Assembly (NCBI GenBank): GCA_024998595.1
Contig: JACOEK010000003.1
Location: 186,001 to 250,000, forward strand
DNA from: Nitrospira sp.
GTDB lineage: Bacteria > Nitrospirota > Nitrospiria > Nitrospirales > Nitrospiraceae
Reading direction: 5' to 3'
DNA length: 64,000 nt
Of this stretch, positions 54,798 to 63,885 are shown piece by piece. The stretch's first letter is position 1. Each line of letters begins with the position of its first letter. The notes below the pieces were generated by a model. That model was not told where the DNA came from. It worked only from the letters and a program-made list of their open reading frames with translations, and made no database searches. Position numbers and translations under genes: made by a program.

Positions 54798-56965
54798 GGT
54801 TTTTTCCCTCGTTTGTCGGCCGGAGGTTCCGGCAATTCAGTTTCCAGCATCGCCGCCATGCGGCGAACGAGACTGTCGGGGTTGACACTGAGGGCGCGTA
54901 GCCCGCTCCGGGCAAAATCTTCACGTTTTGATCCGCGTGCCAGCTGAACCATCTGCAGCTGCGCCCAGGCTTCCTGTTCCGGCTCGAGCCCTGCGACAAC
55001 CGCTTCTTTATACATGGCCAGCGCCGGCGCCTGGCGATTCAAGCGAGCCAGCACATCGGCATGCCGCAGCAGGTCTGCGGCGGGGAGTTCATGACCTGCT
55101 TTGATCAGGCTGTCGTAGATGGCTGCCGCCTCGGCGTCTTGTTTGGCCTGAGCCAACACGCCAGCGAGTTTCAGCTGCACCATCGTGCGGTCATGGTGCC
55201 GCGGATTGTGGGCCAGCCATTGCTTACCGAGCTTCAACAGGGCGGTGAGATTGCCTTCGCCCTCAAACGAGGTCAGGATTCCACGCAAGGCGTCTCCGGA
55301 AAACCGGCCGGTCGGAAATTCCAGGCGGTATCGCTCAAACACCGCCCTGGCTGCCCGCATATCCTTTTGTTCCATGTAGCTGTAAGCCAGTCCCATCAAC
55401 GCCGTTTCATGGAACTGCTCTGCTTTCTGGTCGCGAACCAGGGATTGAAACAACCGGGCAGACTCCACGGGAAACCCCAGGCGACGATGCGCTTCTGCGA
55501 TCTTCAGCAGCAGATCTGTGCCGGCATACCACCGGTCGGCAAACGGTCCATGCCGATGGAATATGTTGATCAGCTCAAAATCATCCTCTGCCTTCAGGGC
55601 TGCTTCAAGTTTTGGACGAAGGAAGCGGACCAACTGCGCGCCGCTTTTTTCCGGCCACGGATCGTTTTCAAACTTCCCTGTGCGCAGCACCGCCTGTTCG
55701 TAGGCCCGTAAGGCATCCTCTGGTTTGCCCGCCCTATCCAGGGTTTCTCCGAGATGAAACAGGGCCTCGCTGCCGACCATGGAACCTTCATAATCCTTGG
55801 CGCTCTGTTCAAACACCCGGCGAGGACTGAGCATTTCCCCCGGCTTTAGCGGAACATTCGCCAGATGTGCTGCGATGGTGTGTCGGAGATTGATCTCTTC
55901 TCCTTCGGGATCCAGATGTTCCTGTACATCGGCATACCGAAGACGGGCTTTGGCAGCATCCGGCGCATCAGGATATTGGGTGAGGAGCGCTGCGTAGAAG
56001 ATGCTCGACTCAGCCCAACGCCCCGCCTCCTTGTAACTATCGGCGAGGTAGGTCAGCACGAACGGCGTTTCAGGCCGGGTTGGATACAGATTGTAAAAAT
56101 GTAGCAACTGCTCTCGCATGACCGGCCCTCGCTTGGCTTCCCCGGCAGTATCGGCATAGCGCAGCAGCGCCACGGCATCGCTCCGAAGCGCGGCAGGCCA
56201 GCGGCTGGAGATACTTTCGTAGAGCGCATCGGCATCCTTCAGCCGACCCAGCCGATAGAGGCTGTGGGCTTCGCCCAGCGAGGCAGAGACCAGCAGCGTG
56301 GGATCCACGGTGCGTTTCAACACATGATCGAAGGTCTGCGTGCTCTCTTTCCAACTCTTAAATCCGCGCTGGACATAGCCCAAACCGAGCATGGCCCGGT
56401 TGGCATCAAAAGAGTCGCGTTCCGAGAGGGAAAGCGCATGCTGATAGGCAATCTGCGCTTCCTGGAACCACCCTTCGACGCGATACACATCGCCGATACG
56501 CCAGGCTGCCCGCTTGGCATTCGTCGACTGGGGGTGCTCGCGCATCACCGTTTTGTATTGATCGATGATGTTCAGCGGCCGGACTTCAGGGTCGTGACTC
56601 TGGAGGGTGCTTTCCGCCAGAAACGCCTGGATCGATGATTTGAGCGGCGATTCGGGATGATCCCGAAGCATATTGCTGAAATGCAGGCGTGCCTCAAGGA
56701 ATTGCCCGTGGTTGTACAGGCGCAATCCTTGTTCAAACGGCTTCCACTCCGCGCTCTCCGTCAGGCGCTCGAACCGAGGGCCAGGATCGGGCAAAGCTCC
56801 ACGCACGAGTTCCGACGGTTCCTGCATCATGGCCGGTAGCTCTTGCCGCATCGCAGACAAGCCGTCCGCAGCCACGGCAGGGCCGATGCCCAAGAACAGG
56901 AGGCAACTCAAACAGTAGCTTGCGCAGATGAGGGTGTAGCGTGATGTGATGGGTAAAATTCGCAC
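54794..56965 (-). CDS. Exported TPR-repeat protein of the FlrBC-like operon
   Basis: 723 residues from a GTG. A signal peptide (YCLSCLLFLGIGPAVAADG) is followed by many tetratricopeptide-like helix pairs from about residue 70 to 690 (GLRLYNHGQFLEARLHFSNMLRDHPESP; LGETLDRAGKPEDALRAYEQAV). Likely periplasmic scaffold; a role in flagellum assembly or signalling is inferred from translational coupling to the kinase. No enzyme motif seen. The start codon lies almost at the predicted transcription start. Confidence 0.8.
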   Translation of the reverse strand: MRILPITSRYTLICASYCLSCLLFLGIGPAVAADGLSAMRQELPAMMQEPSELVRGALPDPGPRFERLTESAEWKPFEQGLRLYNHGQFLEARLHFSNMLRDHPESPLKSSIQAFLAESTLQSHDPEVRPLNIIDQYKTVMREHPQSTNAKRAAWRIGDVYRVEGWFQEAQIAYQHALSLSERDSFDANRAMLGLGYVQRGFKSWKESTQTFDHVLKRTVDPTLLVSASLGEAHSLYRLGRLKDADALYESISSRWPAALRSDAVALLRYADTAGEAKRGPVMREQLLHFYNLYPTRPETPFVLTYLADSYKEAGRWAESSIFYAALLTQYPDAPDAAKARLRYADVQEHLDPEGEEINLRHTIAAHLANVPLKPGEMLSPRRVFEQSAKDYEGSMVGSEALFHLGETLDRAGKPEDALRAYEQAVLRTGKFENDPWPEKSGAQLVRFLRPKLEAALKAEDDFELINIFHRHGPFADRWYAGTDLLLKIAEAHRRLGFPVESARLFQSLVRDQKAEQFHETALMGLAYSYMEQKDMRAARAVFERYRLEFPTGRFSGDALRGILTSFEGEGNLTALLKLGKQWLAHNPRHHDRTMVQLKLAGVLAQAKQDAEAAAIYDSLIKAGHELPAADLLRHADVLARLNRQAPALAMYKEAVVAGLEPEQEAWAQLQMVQLARGSKREDFARSGLRALSVNPDSLVRRMAAMLETELPEPPADKRGKKP

Positions 56966-56977
56966 AGAAGGCGAATC

Positions 56978-56993
56978 AGCAAGTCCTGTGCCC
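56978..56993 (-). promoter_or_regulatory. Sigma-54-like promoter of the TPR-kinase-regulator operon
   Basis: GGGCACAGGACTTGCT on the minus strand, with correct GG-N10-GC spacing. The predicted start, about 56967, is only 2 nt before the GTG, so either translation is leaderless or one of the two calls is wrong. Confidence 0.5.
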
Positions 56994-57136
56994 CTATGGG
57001 AAATCAGTAACTCAGTGCATCGCTTGATGATTTAGGCAAACTGACGGGGAAAACTGAGCCGGGTGTCAGAAATACCAACGTCCACGAACAGGAAGAGGTC
57101 AAGAAATTGACATGATGCGGGACGAGTGGAGATCAG

Positions 57137-58552
57137 TTAATTTTGAATGGAGTATCCATGACTTTTCGGATCAAAACCTTTTCGTTTTAATTTTTCTACA
57201 AGTGTCGTGCGATTGACCTGAAGCAACTGCGCTGCCCGGCTTGTTATGCCGTTGGCTTTACGCAAGGCTTCTCCGATAAGACGGTTTTCGTAATGTTCGA
57301 GTTCCTTCGTCAAATTGATGCCATCCTCAGAGAAGCGAATAAACTGCTCGGGCGCCTCGGCCGTCTTCCCTGCGGCCATTTTCAAAGAACGTTCGGGGAG
57401 GTCGGCCACAGTGATCATGCCCCTCTTCTTCAACACGCACAGACGCTCGAGCATGTTCTCAAGTTCCCGGATATTTCCCGGCCATTCCTCTTCGGTCATG
57501 CGAACCAATGCGTCGGGCTCCATGCCGAGAATCTCCGTTCGGCGCAATTGATTGAATTGAGCGATAAAATGGTTAACCAGGAGCGGAATATCGCTACGGC
57601 GTTCCCGTAATGGAGGAATGTGAATGGGAATGACGTGCAATCGATAATACAGATCCTGCCGGAATCGGCGCTCCTGAACAGCCTGCGCCAAATCCTGATT
57701 GGTGGCGGCAATAATACGCACATCCACGTTAATCGTCCTGGTTCCGCCGACTCGTTCGAAGCATCGCTCCTGTAACACGCGCAACAGCTTCACCTGCAAT
57801 GGCAAGCTCATTTCGCCGACTTCGTCTAAAAAGATGGTTCCACCATGAGCCAGTTCAAATCGGCCAAGCCTTGTGTGCGCGGCTCCTGTAAACGCCCCTT
57901 TTTCATGCCCGAACAGCTCCGACTCTAAGAGCGTTTCCGGAATCGCCCCGCAATTGACAGGTACCAGTGGACGGTCGCGGCGCATACTATTGAAATGCAA
58001 CATGCGCGCGATCAGTTCCTTGCCCGTTCCGCTCTCCCCTTCAATCAAGACCGTACTGTCGCTATCAGCGACCTTCTCGACGAAATCGAGCACCATCCGC
58101 ATCGGGGCACTGGTGCCCACCAAATGCTCAAGACGGTATTGGTCCCGCACCGCTTTTCGTAGCAGGTGGTTTTCCTGTTTAAGTTTGTAGACGTCCAACG
58201 CTTTTCGCACCACCACCGCAACGGTGTCGGGCTCAAAGGGTTTGGTGATGAAGTCGAAGGCCCCGGCCTTCATCGCTCGCACGGCATAATCAACGGTCCC
58301 ATATCCGGTCATGACAATCGCAATAACTTTGGAGTCGATCTTGGAGATTCTGTCGATCGTCTCCAGTCCATCGATCCCCGGCATTTGAAGATCAGTCAAT
58401 ACGACGTGTACCGGTTGGTCCTTCACCGCTTCCACTCCGTCGAGTCCGCTCGACATGACCGTCACCTGATGACCTTCACTCGTGAGCGTTTCCGCCAGAA
58501 GCTGGCGGACAGCCGGATCATCGTCGATCACGAGAATGTGTGACTGGCTCAT
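57137..58552 (-). CDS. NtrC-family sigma-54-dependent response regulator
   Basis: 471 residues: receiver (HILVIDDDPAVRQLLAETL, VVLTDLQMPGIDG, FITKPFEPD), linker helix (VYKLKQENHLLRKAV), AAA+ domain with GESGTGKELIARMLHF and GAFTGA near residue 218, and a Fis-type HTH (ITSRAAQLLQVNRTTLVEKLKRKGF). The HTH resembles that of flagellar master regulators such as FleQ/FlrA. No partner kinase is adjacent. Monocistronic, upstream of the FlrBC-like operon. Confidence 0.88.
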   Translation of the reverse strand: MSQSHILVIDDDPAVRQLLAETLTSEGHQVTVMSSGLDGVEAVKDQPVHVVLTDLQMPGIDGLETIDRISKIDSKVIAIVMTGYGTVDYAVRAMKAGAFDFITKPFEPDTVAVVVRKALDVYKLKQENHLLRKAVRDQYRLEHLVGTSAPMRMVLDFVEKVADSDSTVLIEGESGTGKELIARMLHFNSMRRDRPLVPVNCGAIPETLLESELFGHEKGAFTGAAHTRLGRFELAHGGTIFLDEVGEMSLPLQVKLLRVLQERCFERVGGTRTINVDVRIIAATNQDLAQAVQERRFRQDLYYRLHVIPIHIPPLRERRSDIPLLVNHFIAQFNQLRRTEILGMEPDALVRMTEEEWPGNIRELENMLERLCVLKKRGMITVADLPERSLKMAAGKTAEAPEQFIRFSEDGINLTKELEHYENRLIGEALRKANGITSRAAQLLQVNRTTLVEKLKRKGFDPKSHGYSIQN

Positions 58553-58859
58553 ATGGGAGCACTCCTCTCTGGAAGACTGCGACCTGGGGGATAGTGTGCT
58601 AGAAGACGTCTATGAATTGAAACGAAATATGTGGCTCTTGGAATAGACATATGCTGAATCAGCTTATTGGGAATTGAGACTTTATTCAAGTAAAAGTAAG
58701 GACTTTCGGGAAAATTGCTCAGGACATCTCAAGAGTTATGGTGCAGAAAATGAGCAACGGACTCACCCCGTCCATTCGCAGCTTGACAGGCATGAAGAAG
58801 AATTGTAGGGTTCCCGCTCTGCTCGAGATCCACGACTCTATCGATAACGAATCTTGCGA
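58553..58859. other. Intergenic region upstream of the NtrC-type regulator and tRNA-Thr
   Basis: 307 bp, AT-richer than the surroundings. It holds a possible housekeeping promoter for the tRNA (see 58783-58811). No credible gene seen. Confidence 0.5.
58783..58811 (+). promoter_or_regulatory. Possible sigma-70 promoter of tRNA-Thr
   Basis: Perfect TTGACA, 17-bp spacer, weak -10 TAGGGT, about 48 bp before the tRNA. Confidence 0.35.
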
Positions 58860-58935
58860 GCTGGCGTAGCTCAATTGGCAGAGCAGCGGTTTTGTAAACC
58901 GCCGGTTGGGGGTTCGATTCCTCTCGCCAGCTCCA
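58860..58935 (+). tRNA. tRNA-Thr (anticodon UGU)
   Basis: 76 nt with encoded CCA. Acceptor GCTGGCG pairs with CGCCAGC; D arm GCTC/GAGC; anticodon stem GCGGT/ACCGC closes the loop TTTGTAA, giving anticodon TGT (Thr, codon ACA); T arm contains GGTTCGATTCC. All arms fold without mismatch. Confidence 0.95.
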
Positions 58936-59329
58936 TAAATTCCTCTGACGAATCAACCGGTTGGCGCCGCACGAAGCCGGTTCTTCCACTCACAACTGGT
59001 GAGCGTACCCTTCAACGTTTGAAGTACGTTGCGTATGACTGTCGTCTGGTCGGGTCTCATCCATCCAGAATAAAATAGACCGCTTTTATACAAATCGCAT
59101 GACCTACGACGAGAGGCGTTCAGTCAGGGCTCTTTCAGACAACCGAAGCATTTCGTGTTGGAACCTTCTACGGTTGGCTTCCGAAGTGTCCTGGAATCGC
59201 TTGTTCATCTGGCCCCTTCTCCCCTCTATGGGGTTACCAATTCTGAGGACTAGGCGACGGAGTGTTCTTGGAATACAGTTGAATTCGTAAGCGAGAGTAT
59301 TCGGGTTCAAGGAACTACGAGGAGGCACC
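58936..59329. other. Intergenic region between tRNA-Thr and the first small PilZ gene
   Basis: 394 bp without a credible gene. A weak inverted repeat AACCGG/CCGGTT about 20 bp after the tRNA may end its transcript. Confidence 0.45.
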
Positions 59330-59695
59330 ATGCAGAATCGATACAGTCAACGAGTACCTATGGACTGTTCGGTGATGTTTGCGGGAGACGATTTCGTGGG
59401 GGAAGGGAGAGTTCTAGATCTTTCTCTACCAGGATGTCTCCTCGAAAGCCCAAAAAAGATGACTGCAGGCGAGTATCTGCAACTCAGAGTGTTTTTACCT
59501 GATCACCAAGCTCCGCTGCATGTTTCCCTGGCGGCAGTCCGATGGGCAGAAGGTACTAAACTTGGCATCGAGTTTATCCGAACGTCAGAAGACGAACAGC
59601 GGCGCCTTGAACAATTCGTGCGGCGGAAGCCCTCTTACAGCGGCCCATCGACGTGGAGCGAAGGCATAGTGCTTATCGGAGCGACAGGAAAATGA
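59330..59695 (+). CDS. Small PilZ domain protein
   Basis: 121 residues, GAGGAGG ribosome site. The PilZ c-di-GMP motifs are visible: RYSQR (RxxxR, residues 4-8) and DLSLPG (DxSxxG, near 30), followed by the beta-barrel strands (LRVFLPDHQAPLHVSLAAVRWAEGTKLGIEFI). The protein is little more than the PilZ domain plus a short Ser-rich tail, so it probably acts as a c-di-GMP-responsive adaptor. Followed after 41 bp by a second PilZ gene. Confidence 0.85.
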   Translation: MQNRYSQRVPMDCSVMFAGDDFVGEGRVLDLSLPGCLLESPKKMTAGEYLQLRVFLPDHQAPLHVSLAAVRWAEGTKLGIEFIRTSEDEQRRLEQFVRRKPSYSGPSTWSEGIVLIGATGK

Positions 59696-59736
59696 ATGCA
59701 TCTGCAAGCTAATTGAACTTTCATAGGAGCCCTGTC

Positions 59737-60066
59737 ATGCCAAAGCGATTTAGGCTGCGCACTTACCGGAGGGTCATGCGTTGGAATACTGGCTACTACC
59801 TGGCCGAAGACTTTCTCGGTAAAGGGATCATCCGGGATATTTCGAGCGGAGGATGGCGCATGCAGGGGGACCATCAAGTTACGATAGGTATGAAGTTGAC
59901 ATTGCGAATGGAACTGCCTGACGAAAAAACACCGTTAGAAATTGAAGAGGCTTCGGTTCAGTGGGTCAGCGGGAACGACTTCGGCATTCGGATTACAAAT
60001 ATTCGTCATGTGACGGCGAAACGGCTTGAACGCATGATAGGACATCAGCTCTGCGCGCTTCCTTAA
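59737..60066 (+). CDS. Small PilZ domain protein
   Basis: 109 residues from the ATG at 59737 (AGGAGC site). Motifs RTYRR (RxxxR) and DISSGG (DxSxxG) plus the strand pattern LRMELPDEKTPLEIEEASVQWVSGNDFGIRI mark a single-domain PilZ protein. Tandem with the PilZ gene before it; convergent with the GlrR-like gene, 8 bp away. Confidence 0.82.
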   Translation: MPKRFRLRTYRRVMRWNTGYYLAEDFLGKGIIRDISSGGWRMQGDHQVTIGMKLTLRMELPDEKTPLEIEEASVQWVSGNDFGIRITNIRHVTAKRLERMIGHQLCALP

Positions 60067-60074
60067 ACTGAGCA

Positions 60075-61490
60075 CTAGGCGTCTTTGACCTCCTCCGTTG
60101 CGTCCTCAATCTCAGTGAGATCCAGATCATGACGCTCCTTCAACATAGAAGGATGCAACCCATACTTCTTTAACATTTTATAGAAATCGGCCCGATATCG
60201 GCCGGCAAACTGAGCTGCTCGCGAAATATTTCCACCCGTCATCTGCAGCACATTGCGCAAATACGACCGTTCGAATTCCTCTTTTGCTTCCGTCAAAGGT
60301 TTTAAACCAATATCGGTCGATGCCCCAGCCGATGGAAGGAGTTCCGGCAACACCATGTCTTGCCTGGACATGACCACGGCCTTTTCCACTGCGTTCTCAA
60401 GTTCCCTCACATTGCCGGGCCATGGATAACCCATAAGCCGATGCATAGCTGCCGGTGTAAATCCACGAACATCCTTATTCGAACGTCTCGCACTCTGCTT
60501 CAAAAAATGCTGGGCCAAGAGCGGAATGTCGTCCCTCCGTTCGCGCAGGGCTGGAATGCTAAGCGGCACAACGGAAATTCTATAGTAAAGATCGTGCCGA
60601 AATGCCCCGAGCTTTACACATTCCGCCAAATCCTTATTTGTAGCCGTAATGATGCGCACATCGACTTTTGTTGTGTAATCAGCCCCTACTTCACGCACTT
60701 CCCGCTCTTGTACAGCGCGTAGCAATTTCACCTGCATCGGCAGGGACATTTCGGCAATCTCGTCGAGGAAAAGAGTCCCCCCGTTCGCGCTTTGAAAAAG
60801 CCCTCGCTTTGCCGTCATCGCATTGGTAAATGCACCACGGATATGTCCAAATAATTCACTTTCAAAAAGACTTTCACTAATTGCGGCACAATTCAATGCC
60901 ACAAAGGGCCCCTTCGATCGACGGCTATTGGCATGGAGAACCCTGGCCAGCACTTCTTTCCCTGTTCCGGTTTCTCCGGTCAACAGTATGGTGGCGTCTG
61001 AATCAGCGATCTGAGCAACTTGCTGAAACAATCGTTGCATAGCTGGACTTCTAGCAATGACATTTTCCAAGCCATACAGTTCCTTGACCAATGATTTCAG
61101 CCGTTGGATCTCCCTGGTCATCCGCAACTGAATCAAGGCTTTATCGATAGTCGCTTTCAATTCTTTGTCATCAAATGGCTTGGTCAAATAACCGAAGGCG
61201 CCGCGTTGCATTGCTTCTACCGCATTGGGAATACTCCCGTGGGCGGTCAGGATGATGACCGGTAGCCCCGGCTGAATCTGTAAAAGCTCTTCGGTCAGCA
61301 CCAATCCATCTTCCGCTCGCAACCGCAAATCGGTAATCGCGATATCAAAAGTTTCCTGTCGAGCTGCAACCAGGGCATCGCGTCCTGTCGTACAGGGTGT
61401 CACCGAAAATCCGAGGGCAGACAGCCGCATCCGCAATAAATGCAACAGACCTTCGTCATCATCCACAACGAGAATTCGTTCTTGTTCCAT
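60075..61490 (-). CDS. GlrR-like sigma-54-dependent response regulator with GAFTNA motif
   Basis: 471 residues: receiver (ILVVDDDEGLLHLLRMRL, IAITDLRLRAEDG, LTKPFDDKE), AAA+ domain (TGETGTGKEVLARVLH; FLDEIAEM) and a C-terminal HTH (NISRAAQFAGRYRADFYKMLKKYGL). The sigma-54 contact loop near residue 218 reads GAFTNA instead of GAFTGA. Operon order kinase-lipoprotein-regulator and the HTH type match E. coli GlrK-QseG-GlrR. Confidence 0.87.
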   Translation of the reverse strand: MEQERILVVDDDEGLLHLLRMRLSALGFSVTPCTTGRDALVAARQETFDIAITDLRLRAEDGLVLTEELLQIQPGLPVIILTAHGSIPNAVEAMQRGAFGYLTKPFDDKELKATIDKALIQLRMTREIQRLKSLVKELYGLENVIARSPAMQRLFQQVAQIADSDATILLTGETGTGKEVLARVLHANSRRSKGPFVALNCAAISESLFESELFGHIRGAFTNAMTAKRGLFQSANGGTLFLDEIAEMSLPMQVKLLRAVQEREVREVGADYTTKVDVRIITATNKDLAECVKLGAFRHDLYYRISVVPLSIPALRERRDDIPLLAQHFLKQSARRSNKDVRGFTPAAMHRLMGYPWPGNVRELENAVEKAVVMSRQDMVLPELLPSAGASTDIGLKPLTEAKEEFERSYLRNVLQMTGGNISRAAQFAGRYRADFYKMLKKYGLHPSMLKERHDLDLTEIEDATEEVKDA

Positions 61491-61498
61491 GACGGTCC

Positions 61499-62266
61499 TT
61501 AGGGTTTGGGCGGCTCCGACTGTTGCGACGGAACAAAACTTGAGGGAGGCTTGATCGGACGGGTCTTCCCTCTCATTTCCTGATCGATGCGTTTGAGCGC
61601 TTCAAGCTGACTCGTGAGTTCCTCGATTTTCTTGTCCCGATCGCTGACTTGCCGTTGCAGGCTTTGCAGCGTGGCCGGCTCAACCGACATGCGATGCGAC
61701 TCACGCCTAGAGTTAAACAGCTCAGTCTTTCGCTCCTGATCTTGAAGCTCGCGCTGCATCGCCTCAAGCGATTGGGCCTCGCTGTCCTGTAAGGAACGTA
61801 ATTGTTGGATGGTAAGTTCGCGGTCGAGGAGATCGCGCACGGTGCGCTCAATTGTGTGGAAAAGCACCTCTTGGTTCTGGACGATTGCAGGCCCGCTCCA
61901 GACGGAGCGTATCCATGACGGATCAGACACTTCGCCGGCCTGAAGCAATTGCAGCCAGAGTCGGCTCGATACAGCCAACTGGCTTTTGGGGGCGACGGAA
62001 ATGACTTTCTCAAAGTTATGGATGGCCGACTCTCGACTTTCATACAGAGAGGTCAACGCGCGGGTGAAGAATACATGATCGCAGGTATTTTTACTAGCAC
62101 ATTTGGCCGTTAATGAGGCATCTTTACGTAAAATGGCTTGCAACATTTTGCCCTCCCCCCCATCATTTGAAAAATAGGGGGCCTGAGCCGGGGGCGGAGG
62201 GAGGGTGCCACAGGCAGACAAGAGTCCAAAAAATACCAACATACCTATGGAATGCCACCGGTGCAC
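61499..62266 (-). CDS. QseG/YfhG-like lipoprotein
   Basis: 255 residues from a GTG overlapping the kinase stop (TAGTG). Lipoprotein signal with lipobox LLSAC (Cys19) and a C-terminal coiled coil (about 160-230) ending Pro/Ser-rich. The position between a GlrK-like kinase and a GlrR-like regulator matches QseG of enterobacteria, which activates the kinase from the outer membrane. Sequence similarity is low, so the call is contextual. Confidence 0.7.
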   Translation of the reverse strand: MHRWHSIGMLVFFGLLSACGTLPPPPAQAPYFSNDGGEGKMLQAILRKDASLTAKCASKNTCDHVFFTRALTSLYESRESAIHNFEKVISVAPKSQLAVSSRLWLQLLQAGEVSDPSWIRSVWSGPAIVQNQEVLFHTIERTVRDLLDRELTIQQLRSLQDSEAQSLEAMQRELQDQERKTELFNSRRESHRMSVEPATLQSLQRQVSDRDKKIEELTSQLEALKRIDQEMRGKTRPIKPPSSFVPSQQSEPPKP

Positions 62267-63735
62267 TAGGCCAACATCCCTGGTTTCGTTAGATACAATA
62301 TGAATCGCACAGTCGTCCCTTTTCCCACTTCACTTTCCACCCAAATCCTCCCGCCATGTGCTTCTACGACTTTTTTTGCAAGGGCTAACCCGAGACCGCT
62401 TCCCACTGAAACCTGCCGGCTCTTGGCTCGTCCCTGGTAAAACCGCTCGAAAATATGTGGCAGTTCCTCCGTTGGTATGCCTGGGCCTGAGTCTGCGACG
62501 TCGACAAACAGCAACCCCTCGTCCCGCCTAGGTGTCATTTGCAACCTGACAATTGCACCCTCGGGGCTGTACTTCAACGCATTCGAGAGGAGATTGTCCA
62601 GTACTTGTTCGATGCGCGTACTATCTGCCCTGACCCAGTGCCGCTCCACTGGGGCCTCGATCAGAAGCTGCACGTGTTTGGCATCCGCTAACAGACGGAT
62701 TTTATTGACCGAAATATCGGCGACTCGACGAAGATCCGTCGGGACAAACCGATATTCCATCATGCCCGACTCCATCTTCGACAGATCCAGGATTGTCGAA
62801 ATGAGATACATTAGCCGCCGGCTACTATCCGACATGATGCGAAGCGTAGTGCGTTGGTCCTGTGTTAATGGACCGGGAATTTCATCTAATAAGAGATGGG
62901 TGCCTTCCTGGATCGAAGCCATCGGCGTGCGCAACTCATGGGATACATGGGCGAGGAACTCGCTTTTGATGTCATCCAACTGCTGCAACTTAGTTCCCAT
63001 CCATTTGACAGTTTCGCCCAATTCCCGCAATTCCCGGGGGGCCTGACCATCCAACGAAGCCTTGAAGTTGCCCTGCCCCATCTCCTGAATGGTGGCCTGG
63101 AGTCGACGCAAGGGGCGAAGAATATTGTAACTAGCCACCGCGGCCATGCCGAGACCAAAGAGGAGCGCGACCAAAACGAGATTGCGTGTGACGGCTTCCG
63201 CCTGCACAGAGCTGGCATGAGATTCATTCACTCCTACAGCAATCCGCCGCTCGTGTAGACCGATATACTGCTGAAGCGTAGCGGCTATTTTCGCCACCAC
63301 GGCCTCGCGCCGCGCATCATAGGCCGAGGTCGCCTCCGGGTGGCCGCTTGACTCAGCCAGCTGGGATTGAAACAGCGCCAGATGCGCTTGCTGAAGGCCC
63401 TCGACCTCCTTGAGCAACTTCGTCTCCGACTCCGATCCCTCACGGGCGAGCAACAACTGCAAGACCTGCTGAAACTCTTTACTCTCGGTATCGAAATGCT
63501 CCAGAAAAGTGGCGGCAGGCACGGCCACATACTTCTTCTCACCCTGAACCTGCTCATATATCGACGTTAGTAGGCGCTTGGCCGAATCAATCTCCGGATG
63601 GTGGTGAGAGCCGACCTCGGTATTGAGGCCGGCTAATGTCCGAATCTGCAACAACGCATAGATATTCACGGCGGTCATTACTGCAATAATGACCAGATAC
63701 GTCAGAACCAATCGCCAGAAAATCGAGAGGCGCAC
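62266..63735 (-). CDS. GlrK/QseE-like membrane sensor histidine kinase
   Basis: 489 residues, GTG start. First membrane helix 7-30, a periplasmic helical sensor (about 31-180), second helix (LVLVALLFGLGMAAVASYNIL, about 183-205), a HAMP domain (RPLRRLQATIQEMGQGNF), HisKA box FLAHVSHELRTPMASIQEGTHLLLDE and HATPase (DSGPGIPTEELPHIFERFYQG; SGLGLALAKKVVEAHGG). The HisKA sequence is close to that of GlrK. Predicted to phosphorylate the GlrR-like regulator. Confidence 0.9.
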   Translation of the reverse strand: MRLSIFWRLVLTYLVIIAVMTAVNIYALLQIRTLAGLNTEVGSHHHPEIDSAKRLLTSIYEQVQGEKKYVAVPAATFLEHFDTESKEFQQVLQLLLAREGSESETKLLKEVEGLQQAHLALFQSQLAESSGHPEATSAYDARREAVVAKIAATLQQYIGLHERRIAVGVNESHASSVQAEAVTRNLVLVALLFGLGMAAVASYNILRPLRRLQATIQEMGQGNFKASLDGQAPRELRELGETVKWMGTKLQQLDDIKSEFLAHVSHELRTPMASIQEGTHLLLDEIPGPLTQDQRTTLRIMSDSSRRLMYLISTILDLSKMESGMMEYRFVPTDLRRVADISVNKIRLLADAKHVQLLIEAPVERHWVRADSTRIEQVLDNLLSNALKYSPEGAIVRLQMTPRRDEGLLFVDVADSGPGIPTEELPHIFERFYQGRAKSRQVSVGSGLGLALAKKVVEAHGGRIWVESEVGKGTTVRFILYLTKPGMLA

Positions 63736-63885
63736 GACCAGGCACTCTCCCTGGTGATGAATGCACAGCCCTGCATCAGCGGCAGTGTAGGTTCAGCCAT
63801 ACACCACTTCTCTTATCCCCTCAACAAGTTATCTATATTGTGCAGAAACAGCGGCCGTGTCGTTGAATGTGTCGAATGGCGCCTC

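Noticed and set aside
58729-58989. An 86-residue minus-strand frame across the tRNA-Thr gene
   Set aside because: It reads antisense through the tRNA (NLWSWREESNPQPAVYKTAALPIELRQL), the well-known spurious protein pattern produced by tRNA antisense strands.
59104-59331. A 75-residue minus-strand frame before the first small PilZ gene
   Set aside because: It starts on the reverse complement of the PilZ start codon, in the PilZ ribosome-site region, and shows no family signature.
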